Under the pieces are notes generated by a model. That model worked only from the letters and a program-made list of their open reading frames with translations, searched no databases and had not been told where the DNA came from. This document shows, one piece after another, positions 43,401-51,289 of a stretch of 64,000 nt of DNA. This stretch comes from Thermococcus sp. Bubb.Bath (GTDB lineage: Archaea > Methanobacteriota_B > Thermococci > Thermococcales > Thermococcaceae), in NCBI RefSeq assembly GCF_012027595.1, contig NZ_SNUR01000001.1, positions 1 through 64,000 on the forward strand. Direction: 5' to 3'. A program made the translations under genes and the position numbers. The first letter of the stretch is position 1; every line of letters starts with the position of its first letter.

Positions 43401-44564
43401 CTAGCGGGCGTGAATCTCCACGATATCCCCGTCTTCAAGCACGTGGTCTGCCCCAACGCGCTGGCCAGGGAACTTGACGCTCTTGCCCCACACCCGTGCG
43501 TAGCGGAAGTTTTTGGCAAAGTCCTTGTGAATCCTCTCCGCGAGATCCATGACCGTCGAGCCCTTCCTAAGGGCCACCGGTGGGTATGCAGGGTCTTCAC
43601 CTGGGCTCTTCGTGAAGACACGGATTATCCCGGCCAGTTCGTAGAGCTCGTCCTTCAGTCTGTCCAGTTGTATCTTCCTCTTCGCCGAGACGGGAACGAT
43701 CTTGAAGCGGTCTTCATATTCTTTAACCAGCTTTTCGTAGTTCTCCTTGCTGCCCGGGGAATCTCCCTTGTTGGCGATGATTATGGCCCTTTTCCAGACG
43801 AGGCTCTCATCGAGCGCGTCCGCGAACTCCTCCAGAGTTACCGGCTCCTTGACGGTTATCTCGGCGGAGTGAATCCTTTCCTCGTACACCATTCTCTTTG
43901 CCTCGTTCACGTCTCCCCTGATGTTTTCCACTCCGTTGATGATGATTCCACCACTGGCAGTCCGCTTTATCTCTACCCTGGGTCTCCTCCGGTTCACCTT
44001 TATCCCGGCCCTCTCGAACTCCGTCAGGAGGGTTTCCAGTTGCTTAATCGGGTCGTGGGAGAGGTCAACAACTATGGCTATGGCGTCGGCGTTCCTCACG
44101 ACACTCAAAAGCTGGGGCCCCATGCCCTTTCCGAGGGCGGCACCCTCAACGAGTCCAGGAACCTCAACTAGCTGTATCTGGACGTTCCTGTGGTGCATCA
44201 TGCCCGGAATCGGCTCGATTGTAGTGAAAGCGTAGTCGGCCACGTCGGTATCGACGTTGGTTAAAACTTTCAAAAGGGAGCTCTTACCCACGTTCGGGAG
44301 GCCAACGAGGACTATCTGCGCGGCCCCTTCCTTTTTGACAGCTATGGAGTAACCGCCGCTTTTCTTCTGTTGCCTCTGCTTTTCAAGCTCCTTTCTCAGT
44401 TCAGAGAGCTTTCGCTTTATCTGGAGCCTGAGCTTCTCGGTTCCCTTATGCTTGGGAACCGTTGCGTACATCTTCTCAAGGGCCCGTATCTTCTCCGGAA
44501 TCGTCTTTGCCCTGTGGTACTCTTCCTCTGCCGCCAGGTACTCTGCTGTCACGTTCGTTGGCAT
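43401..44564 (-). CDS. DRG-family GTP-binding protein with TGS domain
   Basis: Translation-linked GTPase of 387 residues, archaeal DRG group. The charged N-terminal helical region (to about 80) precedes GLPNVGKSS (G1), VPGLVEGAALGKG (G3 region) and ANKGD (G4); the C-terminal 80 residues form a TGS domain (VFTKSPGEDPAYPPVALRKGS...). DRG proteins act on ribosomes. ATG 44564 has GGTGGTGAAC upstream. It is a monocistronic gene divergent from an Lrp regulator. Confidence 0.92.
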   Translation of the reverse strand: MPTNVTAEYLAAEEEYHRAKTIPEKIRALEKMYATVPKHKGTEKLRLQIKRKLSELRKELEKQRQQKKSGGYSIAVKKEGAAQIVLVGLPNVGKSSLLKVLTNVDTDVADYAFTTIEPIPGMMHHRNVQIQLVEVPGLVEGAALGKGMGPQLLSVVRNADAIAIVVDLSHDPIKQLETLLTEFERAGIKVNRRRPRVEIKRTASGGIIINGVENIRGDVNEAKRMVYEERIHSAEITVKEPVTLEEFADALDESLVWKRAIIIANKGDSPGSKENYEKLVKEYEDRFKIVPVSAKRKIQLDRLKDELYELAGIIRVFTKSPGEDPAYPPVALRKGSTVMDLAERIHKDFAKNFRYARVWGKSVKFPGQRVGADHVLEDGDIVEIHAR

Positions 44565-44704
44565 GTTCACCACCCTGCTCCGAACCTATGGAGAACTGGC
44601 GTTTTATAAAGATAATGTGGCCGACTTTCAGTTGGCCCCCCTTGGGTCTCCCCAAAAATCGGCAGGTTTATATAGCCTTTCGAAAATTTTTTGTGGTGGT
44701 GTCA

Positions 44705-45160
44705 TTGAGGGGAGGCCTTGATGAAGTAGATAAGAAGATACTCGCGATACTTCAGAGGAACAGCAGAACACCCCTAAGAGAGATTTCCAAGGAAGTAGAC
44801 CTCGCTGAGTCCACGATATATGAGAGGATAAAGAAGCTTAAAGAGAAGGGAGTTATAAGGCGCTTCACGGTTCTCCTTGACCCGGCATCAATAGGGCTCG
44901 GTATGCTGGCGTTCGTCTTAATAAAAGCGAAGGCAGGTATGTATTCTAACGTTGCTGGAGAGCTCAAGAAGTACCCTAAGATTGTGGAGGTCTATGAGAC
45001 CACCGGAGACTACGACATGATAGTCAAGATACGGGCCCAAGACAGCGACGAGCTCAACGACTTCCTGGACAAGATTGGGGACATAGAGGGCGTTGAGTCC
45101 ACCCATACAATGGTGGTCTTAAAGGCCCACAAAGAGGACATGGAACTCCCGATCGAGTGA
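44705..45160 (+). CDS. Lrp/AsnC family transcriptional regulator
   Basis: Regulator of 151 residues with an HTH (LDEVDKKILAILQRNSRTPL, near residues 5-24, through 65) and a RAM ligand domain with the ETTGDYDMIVK motif. The TTG start at 44705 is chosen: GGTGGTG sits immediately upstream, and a TATA box GGTTTATATAG (44665-44675) lies about 30-40 bp before it. The open frame reaching back to 44462 is antisense to the DRG gene and rejected. The H/ACA RNA follows at about 45 bp. Confidence 0.88.
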   Translation: MRGGLDEVDKKILAILQRNSRTPLREISKEVDLAESTIYERIKKLKEKGVIRRFTVLLDPASIGLGMLAFVLIKAKAGMYSNVAGELKKYPKIVEVYETTGDYDMIVKIRAQDSDELNDFLDKIGDIEGVESTHTMVVLKAHKEDMELPIE

Positions 45161-45205
45161 ACCTCTACTTTTTTAAGCTCTCTTTTCCAACTCAATCTGC
45201 CGACA

Positions 45206-45360
45206 GTGAGGGGACATTTTGTCTCCTCATGGGCTCGGTTAATCCGCCCCCGCAAGGCATCGGGTTCTATGAGCGGGGAGTGCTCACGCCGAGCCCACAG
45301 GGCCGGGAGCATCCACCCGCGCGATGAATGAACGCGGGTCTCTGTACCCGGCCCACAGCT
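45206..45360 (+). ncRNA. H/ACA box guide RNA
   Basis: Two long hairpins each end in ACA. The first has lower stem GGGCTCGG (45231-45238) with CCGAGCCC (45289-45296), upper stem CCCCGC/GCGGGG, then ACA at 45297. The second has lower stem GGGCCGGG (45300-45307) with CCCGGCCC (45347-45354), pocket strands AGCATCC and CTCTGTA, upper stem ACCCGCG/CGCGGGT, a GATGAATGA loop of K-loop type, then ACA at 45355. The second pocket lies 15 nt before its ACA, the canonical distance; the first is about 18. A further 11-bp hairpin (45206-45230) precedes. A TATA-like CTTTTTTAAG (45167-45176) and a T5 run (45366-45370) bracket it. It would guide pseudouridylation of rRNA. Confidence 0.85.
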
Positions 45361-45392
45361 GCGACTTTTTCCGGCACAATGTTTTTAAGGGG

Positions 45393-45412
45393 TATGAAAG
45401 TCTACTTTCATA
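45393..45412 (+). promoter_or_regulatory. 20-bp palindromic operator of HTH gene
   Basis: TATGAAAGT-CT-ACTTTCATA is perfect in both 9-bp arms. It lies between a TATA-like GTTTTTAAGG (45381-45390) and the start codon at 45424, over the expected transcription start, so binding would block transcription. The downstream gene is itself an HTH protein, so autoregulation is likely. Confidence 0.65.
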
Positions 45413-45423
45413 GGGACGAAACC

Positions 45424-45759
45424 ATGGGTGCAAAAGAGGACGTCTACAAAAAACTGGAGGGAATTCTGCGTGTAATGGGGCTCAAAAAAGGAGAGCTCAA
45501 GATATACCGCCTCCTCCTGGAGAAGAAGCGCCCTATGAGGATAACCGAGATTCAAAAGGAGCTGGGGATAAGCGAGCGCTCCGTCAGGGCCCACGTCCTC
45601 AACCTGTATCGGAAAGGAATTCTTCAGAGGAAGCTGGTTGAGCAGGGCTGGCTCGGCTACGTTTACACCGCCACCTCGCCCCGCGAGCTTCTTGAGAGAA
45701 TAAAGAACAACATCCTAAAGAAAATAGATGAGCTTGAGAACGAAATCTCTGGGGATTAA
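45424..45759 (+). CDS. TrmB/MarR-like HTH transcriptional regulator
   Basis: Protein of 111 residues: a winged HTH (LKIYRLLLEKKRPMRITEIQ, then KELGISERSVRAHVLNLYRKGI, residues 20-65), then a beta wing and a C-terminal helix (LLERIKNNILKKIDELENEI) likely for dimerisation. It lacks any sensor domain. ATG 45424 is chosen; earlier in-frame ATGs lie within the operator. It converges on the M28 peptidase gene with a 4-bp overlap. Confidence 0.8.
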   Translation: MGAKEDVYKKLEGILRVMGLKKGELKIYRLLLEKKRPMRITEIQKELGISERSVRAHVLNLYRKGILQRKLVEQGWLGYVYTATSPRELLERIKNNILKKIDELENEISGD

Positions 45760-47453
45760 CCTCTCCATCTCACCAGACCACTTTTCTCCGCCAGTTCCAT
45801 GAGTTTTTCGAGCTTTTCCCTCTCCACTTCCCCATATTCCTCTTTCAGCGCCGTGTAGGCCTCTCCCTCCGGAAGGAGTTCTCCAAGCATTATCAGTTCG
45901 TGGAGGTGGACGACCCTCCTCCTGTCCTTTGTTAACTCCTTGAACTCATCGAGGTGCTCCTTCGCCTTGAGTTCCATTATGTCCTCTCCCATCCTCCCCC
46001 TGAGGGTCCACTCAAGCCAGGGTTCAGCATCAAATCTGTGCCCAAGCTTGGTTCCCAGGAACTCCGAGTCGCGTGCTAGTCCCATCATGACTAACTTTTC
46101 CGCAACCTCTGTTTCGCGCTCCATTGAGAGCTCCCCGAGGTACCTCATAGCGTAGCCTCTGGAGAAGCGCTCTAGCTCTTTGGAGGGTACCTCCGCGAGG
46201 AAGAGGGCGGAAGAGAGGACGGCGTCCCCTATGATCCTGATTGCCTTAAGGCTGAGCTTCTCCACGGTATCTGCACTTGAGTGGTAGAACCTGTCGGGCC
46301 ACGTTATCGGCATTACCGATGGAATACCGAAGAAGTTGAGAACGTCATGGTCGCTTCCCATCTCGTAGGGAAACGTCCTGAGCTTCATGCCGGGCAGCGG
46401 TTCCCCCGTCAGGCTCCTGCTTCCTGAGACGTTCGCCAGCTCAAGGGCCCGCTCAAGGACACCCGAAACAACCGAGAACCTGGAAAGTGGTGTCCTTACC
46501 ACCATTAGGGTCGAACCGGAGCGGTCCTGGCTTCCCCCAATCATATCTAGGTTGAACCCAGCGTAATAATCCTGAGGGTCAATGTCTCCGGCAAAGAAGG
46601 CCTGTGTCCCGTAGTATTCAGGAACCCAGAGGAAGGAGAAGCCAAAGCGGAAAGAGTTGTCCCAAAGCCTGCTGAGAACCCTTGCAAGTTCCATTAGCAT
46701 GGCGCTTCCTGAGGCGTTGTCGTTGGCCCCCGGTTTGGGGTGACAGATGTGGGCGGTGAATGCTACGAAGGGAGGGTCCCCGATCCTTGCCTGGAGGATT
46801 GGAAGGCGCTCCTGTGGAGGAGTCTCGACTTGGACTGCGAACCTGGCACGAACTTCCAAGCCGGAGAGCGACTTCTCGATAACCTTGTTGGCCCAAACCT
46901 CTGACACGGTTAAGGCTGGGATTCCGGCCCACTCAAGGTCTTTTTTACCCAGGAAGAGTCCGATGTATGGGAAAGCCTCCCCTGTTCCCCTGCGATAGGC
47001 GATGAAAGCAACCGCTCCCTCTTCGTTGGCCCTTTTGTATGCTTCCCTCCAGTCCTTTCCAACGAGGACGACCTTTCCTTCTGCCCTCTTCCAGTCTTCC
47101 TCTCTGATTATTGGGAGTACGGTTCCCTCCCCTTCTCCAGACGGGGAGTGGGCCATGACGATTAGGGGTGTCTCGGCCGATGTAACCCTCCTACCCCCAA
47201 TCTCAAGCTCCGCGTGAAGGAGGTTCCATGCTATAGGGCTTCTGAGTGTCAGGTAGAAGCTCTTTCCATCGTACGTCCTGTCGAGCCGTTTTGATTCGAT
47301 ACCCCACGCCGAGAGCTCCTCCTCTATGTATCTAACGGCCTCAACGAGCTCTTTTGAGCCCTGTATCCTGTGGAACTGGGCTATCTCACCGATATCGTGC
47401 AGTACCCGGTCAGTATTGATTCGAGCCTTCTCTGTGTAATTTTTCAATCCCAA
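45756..47453 (-). CDS. M28-family zinc aminopeptidase
   Basis: Predicted cytosolic aminopeptidase of 565 residues of the DUF4910/M28 type. The metal motifs are HICHPKPGANDNASG (near residue 246), PEYYGTQ, FNLDMIGGSQ and YHSSADT. A PA-like insert precedes the catalytic core, and a C-terminal HTH-like region of about 100 residues (HLHELIMLGELLPEGEAYTAL...) follows. No signal peptide. It starts 1 bp after the small protein gene upstream, so it belongs to the KaiC-like ATPase operon. Confidence 0.85.
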   Translation of the reverse strand: MGLKNYTEKARINTDRVLHDIGEIAQFHRIQGSKELVEAVRYIEEELSAWGIESKRLDRTYDGKSFYLTLRSPIAWNLLHAELEIGGRRVTSAETPLIVMAHSPSGEGEGTVLPIIREEDWKRAEGKVVLVGKDWREAYKRANEEGAVAFIAYRRGTGEAFPYIGLFLGKKDLEWAGIPALTVSEVWANKVIEKSLSGLEVRARFAVQVETPPQERLPILQARIGDPPFVAFTAHICHPKPGANDNASGSAMLMELARVLSRLWDNSFRFGFSFLWVPEYYGTQAFFAGDIDPQDYYAGFNLDMIGGSQDRSGSTLMVVRTPLSRFSVVSGVLERALELANVSGSRSLTGEPLPGMKLRTFPYEMGSDHDVLNFFGIPSVMPITWPDRFYHSSADTVEKLSLKAIRIIGDAVLSSALFLAEVPSKELERFSRGYAMRYLGELSMERETEVAEKLVMMGLARDSEFLGTKLGHRFDAEPWLEWTLRGRMGEDIMELKAKEHLDEFKELTKDRRRVVHLHELIMLGELLPEGEAYTALKEEYGEVEREKLEKLMELAEKSGLVRWRG

Positions 47454-47454
47454 C

Positions 47455-47907
47455 TTACTCCTCCCCCAGCTTCAGCATTCTGGGTATTTCAAGGTGCTTA
47501 AGTGTATCCAGAAACTCCGGCGGGAGAACGAGCTTTGTGGTCTGGAGGAAGCGGGCAAATTCCGCTCTAATCTTCTCTTCCGCGGGTCTGGCGGTCTCCT
47601 CTGGGGGAGCGACTATCTTAGGCTTAGGTCTAACCTCCTCGCTTATCTTGCCCTTTTCTATGAGTCCGAGATGGATGTCCTCCTCTTTCTTCTTTGCTCC
47701 GTCCTCCTTTCCCCTAGCGTACGCCTCCTTTACAAGGGAGTAAACTCCCAGCTCCTCAGCCTTCTTGTACAGCTCTTCCCTTTGCTCCCTTGCCCAGCCC
47801 AACCAGTCACTGTGGCCGTGGTAACCCAGGAAGTAGCCAAGATTGTAGGCCTCTTCAAGAAGCCCGCGAACCTTCTCTTTATCCACTGTTTCCTTCTTCT
47901 TTGCCAT
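47455..47907 (-). CDS. conserved charged protein of KaiC-like ATPase operon, unknown
   Basis: Protein of 150 residues, rich in Lys and Glu. The N-terminal region has LLEEAYNLGYFLGYHGHSDW and a helical repeat EELYKKAEELG...VKEAYARGKEDG; the middle is Pro-rich and probably flexible (KPKIVAPPEETARPAEE), and the end is helical. No family recognised. ATG 47907 follows GAGGTGATTGCG. It is 10 bp from the ATPase gene and 1 bp from the peptidase gene. Confidence 0.7.
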   Translation of the reverse strand: MAKKKETVDKEKVRGLLEEAYNLGYFLGYHGHSDWLGWAREQREELYKKAEELGVYSLVKEAYARGKEDGAKKKEEDIHLGLIEKGKISEEVRPKPKIVAPPEETARPAEEKIRAEFARFLQTTKLVLPPEFLDTLKHLEIPRMLKLGEE

Positions 47908-47917
47908 CGCAATCACC

Positions 47918-48634
47918 TCAGAACGGGGCCTCCTGATAGACCCTAATTCCCTCGTCTGTGAACCGTATCCGCTTCATGTTGCTGTCGTGGGGCACTCCAT
48001 GCATCTTCAGCACCTGCAGGGCTCTCACCATCTGGTAGTTCCTCATGAAATGGTGTATCACTATGACACCGTCCGATAGGTAGTGCTCGTCTGTGTATGC
48101 GTCACCCTGGAGCATTTCTGCGGTTACCACTGTTGTGATTTCCAGCTCTTGGAGGGCTCTGATGAACCGCCCCAGCGCCCAGCGCTTGTTATCCGGGTCT
48201 TTAACCAGGTGTTCCATCGATGTAAATGAATCGATAACGACCCTACTTGCCCCCTCCTCGTTGATTATCTGGAGGATCGTGTTGAAGAGCTCGTTCCAGG
48301 TGAGGCGGTATTCGGTGCGCAGGAGCCGGCTTCCAAGGTCGTGGAAGGTTATCGTCTTGGACTGGAGGTATCCAAGCAGGCCAAAATTGTAACGCAGCAT
48401 ATCCTGCACTATGATTTTTGGGTTCTCGACCAGGGAGATGAACGTACCTTTCTCCCCGTTTTTCGCGCCCTCCACCAGAAACTGAACTCCGATGGTGGTT
48501 TTGCCGCTTCCCGGCGGCCCTGTGATGAGATAAACCCTGCCTGGAAGGAAGCCCCCACCTATAACTTCATCCAGCCCTGGAATTCCTGAGGGAACACGTT
48601 CCAGAGTCTTCAGTATTTCGCCAACGTAGACCAC
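47918..48634 (-). CDS. KaiC/RecA-superfamily ATPase
   Basis: ATPase of 238 residues of the archaeal KaiC-like (GvpD/RadA-related) group. The Walker A motif is GPPGSGKT at 39-46, and RVVIDSFTSM is the Walker B region (near 135). Single RecA domain, unlike the double KaiC of cyanobacteria. Such proteins are numerous in Thermococcales with mostly unknown targets. GTG 48634 has GGTGA five bases upstream; GTG 48643 is less likely. First gene of an operon with the small protein and the peptidase. Confidence 0.85.
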   Translation of the reverse strand: MVYVGEILKTLERVPSGIPGLDEVIGGGFLPGRVYLITGPPGSGKTTIGVQFLVEGAKNGEKGTFISLVENPKIIVQDMLRYNFGLLGYLQSKTITFHDLGSRLLRTEYRLTWNELFNTILQIINEEGASRVVIDSFTSMEHLVKDPDNKRWALGRFIRALQELEITTVVTAEMLQGDAYTDEHYLSDGVIVIHHFMRNYQMVRALQVLKMHGVPHDSNMKRIRFTDEGIRVYQEAPF

Positions 48635-48662
48635 CTTTTTCACCGTGACTACTACGTTGTTT

Positions 48663-48698
48663 GGATATTTAAGTTATATCCCGCGGGAAGTTTATAAA
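48663..48698. promoter_or_regulatory. divergent TATA elements between KaiC-like and HAD genes
   Basis: GTTTATAAAC (48690-48698) is placed about 30 bp before the plus-strand HAD gene; AACTTAAATATCC read on the minus strand (48663-48675) is about 30-40 bp before the KaiC-like gene. The region between holds nothing else. Confidence 0.5.
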
Positions 48699-48728
48699 CT
48701 GATGAAGTCAATGGGATGAGGTGAGAAG

Positions 48729-49361
48729 ATGAGATTGGCGGCTTTTGATCTTGAGGGAACTCTGGTGAAATCAGTTTCGGGTTGGGTTGAGCTCCACAAA
48801 CGCTTTGGGACGTGGGATAAGGGAAGCGAGTACGCTCAGATGTTCTTCAACGGTGAAATCGACTACGCGACATGGGCCAGACTGGACGCCTCACTGTGGA
48901 GGGGGCACCGGAGGGAGGAGATACTGGAGTGGGTGGAATCCCTTGAGTATATGGAAGGGGTGAGGGAGCTCTTCGACTTCCTGCGAAGAAACGACTTCAA
49001 AACTGCCATTCTGAGCAGCGGCTTGATGTGCCTTGCCAGTAGGGTTGGAAAGGAACTCGAGGCTGATTACGTGTTTGCGAACGAGCTCGTTTTTGACGAG
49101 AACGGGGTTCTAACTGGTGAAGTTTATCCCCACGTTGATTTCACGGGGAAGGGCCCCATTCTCCGTCGCCTGAAGGAGGAGCTCCGACCGGAGCTTACGG
49201 TTGCCGTCGGAGATGGCTACAACGACATAGCCATGTTCCGTGAGGCCGATGTCAGCATAGCGATAAACCCACATGGGGGCGTTGAGGGGGACCACGTCGT
49301 TGAAAATCTGTGGGAAGTAATGGAGATAATCCGGGGCCTCGTTGGGGGTGACTCTCAATAA
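48729..49361 (+). CDS. HAD-superfamily phosphoserine-phosphatase-like hydrolase
   Basis: HAD phosphatase of 210 residues. The nucleophile motif is FDLEGTLV (D7 with Glu at position 9 where most have Asp), followed by ILSSGL (motif II), a lysine in TGKGPIL and VGDGYNDIAMF (motif III/IV). Related thermococcal proteins are annotated as phosphoserine phosphatase-like, with the same Asp-x-Glu change. Start ATG 48729 has AGGTGAGAAG upstream. The C/D box RNA starts 22 bp after the stop. Confidence 0.85.
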   Translation: MRLAAFDLEGTLVKSVSGWVELHKRFGTWDKGSEYAQMFFNGEIDYATWARLDASLWRGHRREEILEWVESLEYMEGVRELFDFLRRNDFKTAILSSGLMCLASRVGKELEADYVFANELVFDENGVLTGEVYPHVDFTGKGPILRRLKEELRPELTVAVGDGYNDIAMFREADVSIAINPHGGVEGDHVVENLWEVMEIIRGLVGGDSQ

Positions 49362-49382
49362 CGGAATAACGGAAGGGAACAC

Positions 49383-49444
49383 AAGGGGGATGACGAGCTT
49401 TTGCTTTGCTGAGGTGTGATGAGCACGCCCTTCCCTGACCCCTT
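49383..49444 (+). ncRNA. C/D box guide RNA
   Basis: All four boxes are present with archaeal spacing: C box ATGACGA (49390-49396, one base off RUGAUGA), 12-nt guide, D' CTGA (49409-49412), 3-nt spacer, C' GTGATGA (49416-49422, perfect), 12-nt guide, D CTGA (49435-49438). A terminal stem AAGGGG (49383-49388) pairs with CCCCTT (49439-49444). Guides are GCTTTTGCTTTG and GCACGCCCTTCC; by the D+5 rule they point to 2'-O-methylation of the fifth base in CAAAGCAAAAGC and GGAAGGGCGTGC. It sits between convergent genes. Confidence 0.82.
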
Positions 49445-50670
49445 TAAAGCCCCGCCGTCTTGAGTATCAGCCACCAGAAGATATCTCCCCAAAGGGCTGA
49501 GATGAGGAAACCGAGGAAGATGCTGGGTGCGAACGGCATCGACTTCTTTCTGATGAACCTGTTCTCCAGCTTCCCCTCGCTGACCAGTTCTTTGAGCTTC
49601 TCTACCTGCTCCCCGCTGAGCCCCTCGGCGCTTGGTGATGCTATAACTTCCCCCTGGCTTCCGGAGAGGGCTTTGAGGTTTCCAGAGAGTAGTGCATCCT
49701 TCAGCGCCTCAAAGAAGTCCCGCCTGTCGCGGACGACGTCATCGCCGTTAAGGTATATGGTCTCCCCCAGGATATCCCATTCTCTGAGCTCCTCCACTGG
49801 AACTTCCTCCACAAGCGCCCTCCTGCGGAGAACCTTGACGACCGAGAAGAACACCTTGAAGACGTACAGGACTGCGAAGAGCTTTCCATAGGCGTAGACG
49901 ACATCGGTGCCCCCTACGTAGAGGAGATACCCCAGAACTGCAAGACCCACCGCGTCTCCCGCTTTTCTGTACTTCCCGAACACGGCTATAATGACGAGTG
50001 TAAGGAGGTACTTAACGACCGGGTTGAGCACAATTCCGTGGTTCTCAAGGAGTATAGCAGCCCCTATTCCTGCCATTACCCACAGGGAGACCTCCATGGT
50101 TAATGTGAACCCCTCAGTGAAGACGGCCTTGAGTTCTTCAGTCTCTCTCCTCACCAGGAGTATGCCGAGTGCGTAGAAGAAGAGGAACGGAAAGATGGCG
50201 AGAATACTGTTGAAGAGGATCGACAGGGGATAGAGGGGGTAGGTGCTCTCGTACGGGGCCACTACCTTTGCGTAGCTCAGGGGGAGGGGCAGGAGTGCCG
50301 AGAAGGCCGCTAGAACCACGACGTCACCTGAGGCCCATGCCCCTGCGTAGTACAGCACCATTCCAAGAATGAACCCGAAGATCAGCCCTATTAAACCGGA
50401 CAGGGCAAGCAGAATGTCTCCATTTCTGAGTCCGAGGTACAGGTAGAGAAGAATCCCGATTTCGGCTGCTGGCACGATTACCTTTCCAACCCACTTGGGG
50501 AGGGGTAGTTCCTCTTCTTCCTCTTCTTCTGCCCCCTTCAGGTGTTCAATCAGGCCCAGAAGGGGAAAGGCATGGTTGTCAAAGATGAAACCGGTCTTCA
50601 TATCGGTGTACGACGTTAGAATCCCCATGGTAGAACCGACGATAAGTACGACTACCTCATAAGCAAGCAT
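49444..50670 (-). CDS. prepilin peptidase-like aspartic protease (EppA/PibD type)
   Basis: Membrane protein of 408 residues with about nine to ten helices. The first catalytic Asp region is SYTDMKTGFIFD (near residue 20), and the second is WASGDVVVLAAF (near 110), where the usual GxGD is A-S-G-D. The protein is longer than archaellin peptidase FlaK (about 230) and closer in size to EppA-type pilin peptidases; the C-terminal part adds a soluble domain of about 110 residues before a last helix. ATG 50670 follows GGGGGAGACACT. It is 22 bp from the pilin-like gene, its likely substrate. Confidence 0.78.
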   Translation of the reverse strand: MLAYEVVVLIVGSTMGILTSYTDMKTGFIFDNHAFPLLGLIEHLKGAEEEEEEELPLPKWVGKVIVPAAEIGILLYLYLGLRNGDILLALSGLIGLIFGFILGMVLYYAGAWASGDVVVLAAFSALLPLPLSYAKVVAPYESTYPLYPLSILFNSILAIFPFLFFYALGILLVRRETEELKAVFTEGFTLTMEVSLWVMAGIGAAILLENHGIVLNPVVKYLLTLVIIAVFGKYRKAGDAVGLAVLGYLLYVGGTDVVYAYGKLFAVLYVFKVFFSVVKVLRRRALVEEVPVEELREWDILGETIYLNGDDVVRDRRDFFEALKDALLSGNLKALSGSQGEVIASPSAEGLSGEQVEKLKELVSEGKLENRFIRKKSMPFAPSIFLGFLISALWGDIFWWLILKTAGL

Positions 50671-50692
50671 AGTGTCTCCCCCGAAGAAGTAT

Positions 50693-50875
50693 TCACAGGT
50701 TCTCAAGAACCTTCTTCCTGACGACGCTGGTGTAGTCAGAGACGTTCTTCTCCAGGTACTTTGTGCTGTCCATGACCGCCTTCAGCGCGATGGCCACGAG
50801 TATCAGCGCCGCCGCGAGCATGAAGAGATATTCAATGGCACTCTGGGCCCGCCTGTATCCCCGCACTTCGACCAT
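50693..50875 (-). CDS. type IV pilin-like protein with class III signal peptide
   Basis: Tiny 60-residue protein: basic leader VEVRGYRRA, then [21 protein letters not shown], the class III signal pattern with cleavage expected between Ala and Gln. The rest is a short charged helix with no globular head, so it may be a minor or core pilin. ATG 50875 follows GGAGCTGATAAT. First gene of a two-gene unit with the peptidase. Confidence 0.82.
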   Translation of the reverse strand: MVEVRGYRRAQSAIEYLFMLAAALILVAIALKAVMDSTKYLEKNVSDYTSVVRKKVLENL

Positions 50876-50946
50876 ATTATCAGCTCCATATTAATTTCGC
50901 TCCGGTTAGATTTAAAAGTTTCCCTTGGATTATGGATGGGATGAAC

Positions 50947-51285
50947 ATGAAGGTATACAGACTGAGGGTTCGTGAGGAGTACCTGGATTACATAAAGTCC
51001 GGCGAGAAAAAGATTGAGGTGAGGGCGGATTACCCTCAGTTCAGGGACATAAAGCCCGGGGACAAGATAATATTCAACGACGAGGTTCCGGCGGTCGTCA
51101 CGGGGGTGAAGCGCTACGAGACGTTCAGGCAGGCCCTCCGCGAGGAGCCGATAGCAAAGATATTCCCTGACGATCCGGAGTTTGAGAGGGCTGTGAAGCG
51201 CTTCCACGGCCTTTATCCGAAGTGGAAGGAGAACCGTTACGGTGTGATCGCCATGAGGTTCAAGCTCCTGAGCCCCGAACGGTGA
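50947..51285 (+). CDS. ASCH domain protein
   Basis: Protein of 112 residues with one ASCH domain, a PUA-like RNA-binding fold: [21 protein letters not shown] at the N-terminus, GDKIIFND in the middle. Such proteins often bind RNA or modified nucleotides. ATG 50947 follows GGATGGGATGAAC. It is 4 bp from a second ASCH gene, and the two face away from the pilin gene. Confidence 0.82.
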   Translation: MKVYRLRVREEYLDYIKSGEKKIEVRADYPQFRDIKPGDKIIFNDEVPAVVTGVKRYETFRQALREEPIAKIFPDDPEFERAVKRFHGLYPKWKENRYGVIAMRFKLLSPER

Positions 51286-51289
51286 GATT

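Noticed and set aside
44462-44704. N-terminal extension of the Lrp regulator
   Set aside because: It lies antisense to the DRG gene and upstream of the TATA box; the TTG at 44705 has a ribosome site.
48690-48729. CTGATGA before the HAD gene as a C box
   Set aside because: No D box follows at guide distance; the stretch is simply the leader between TATA and ribosome site.
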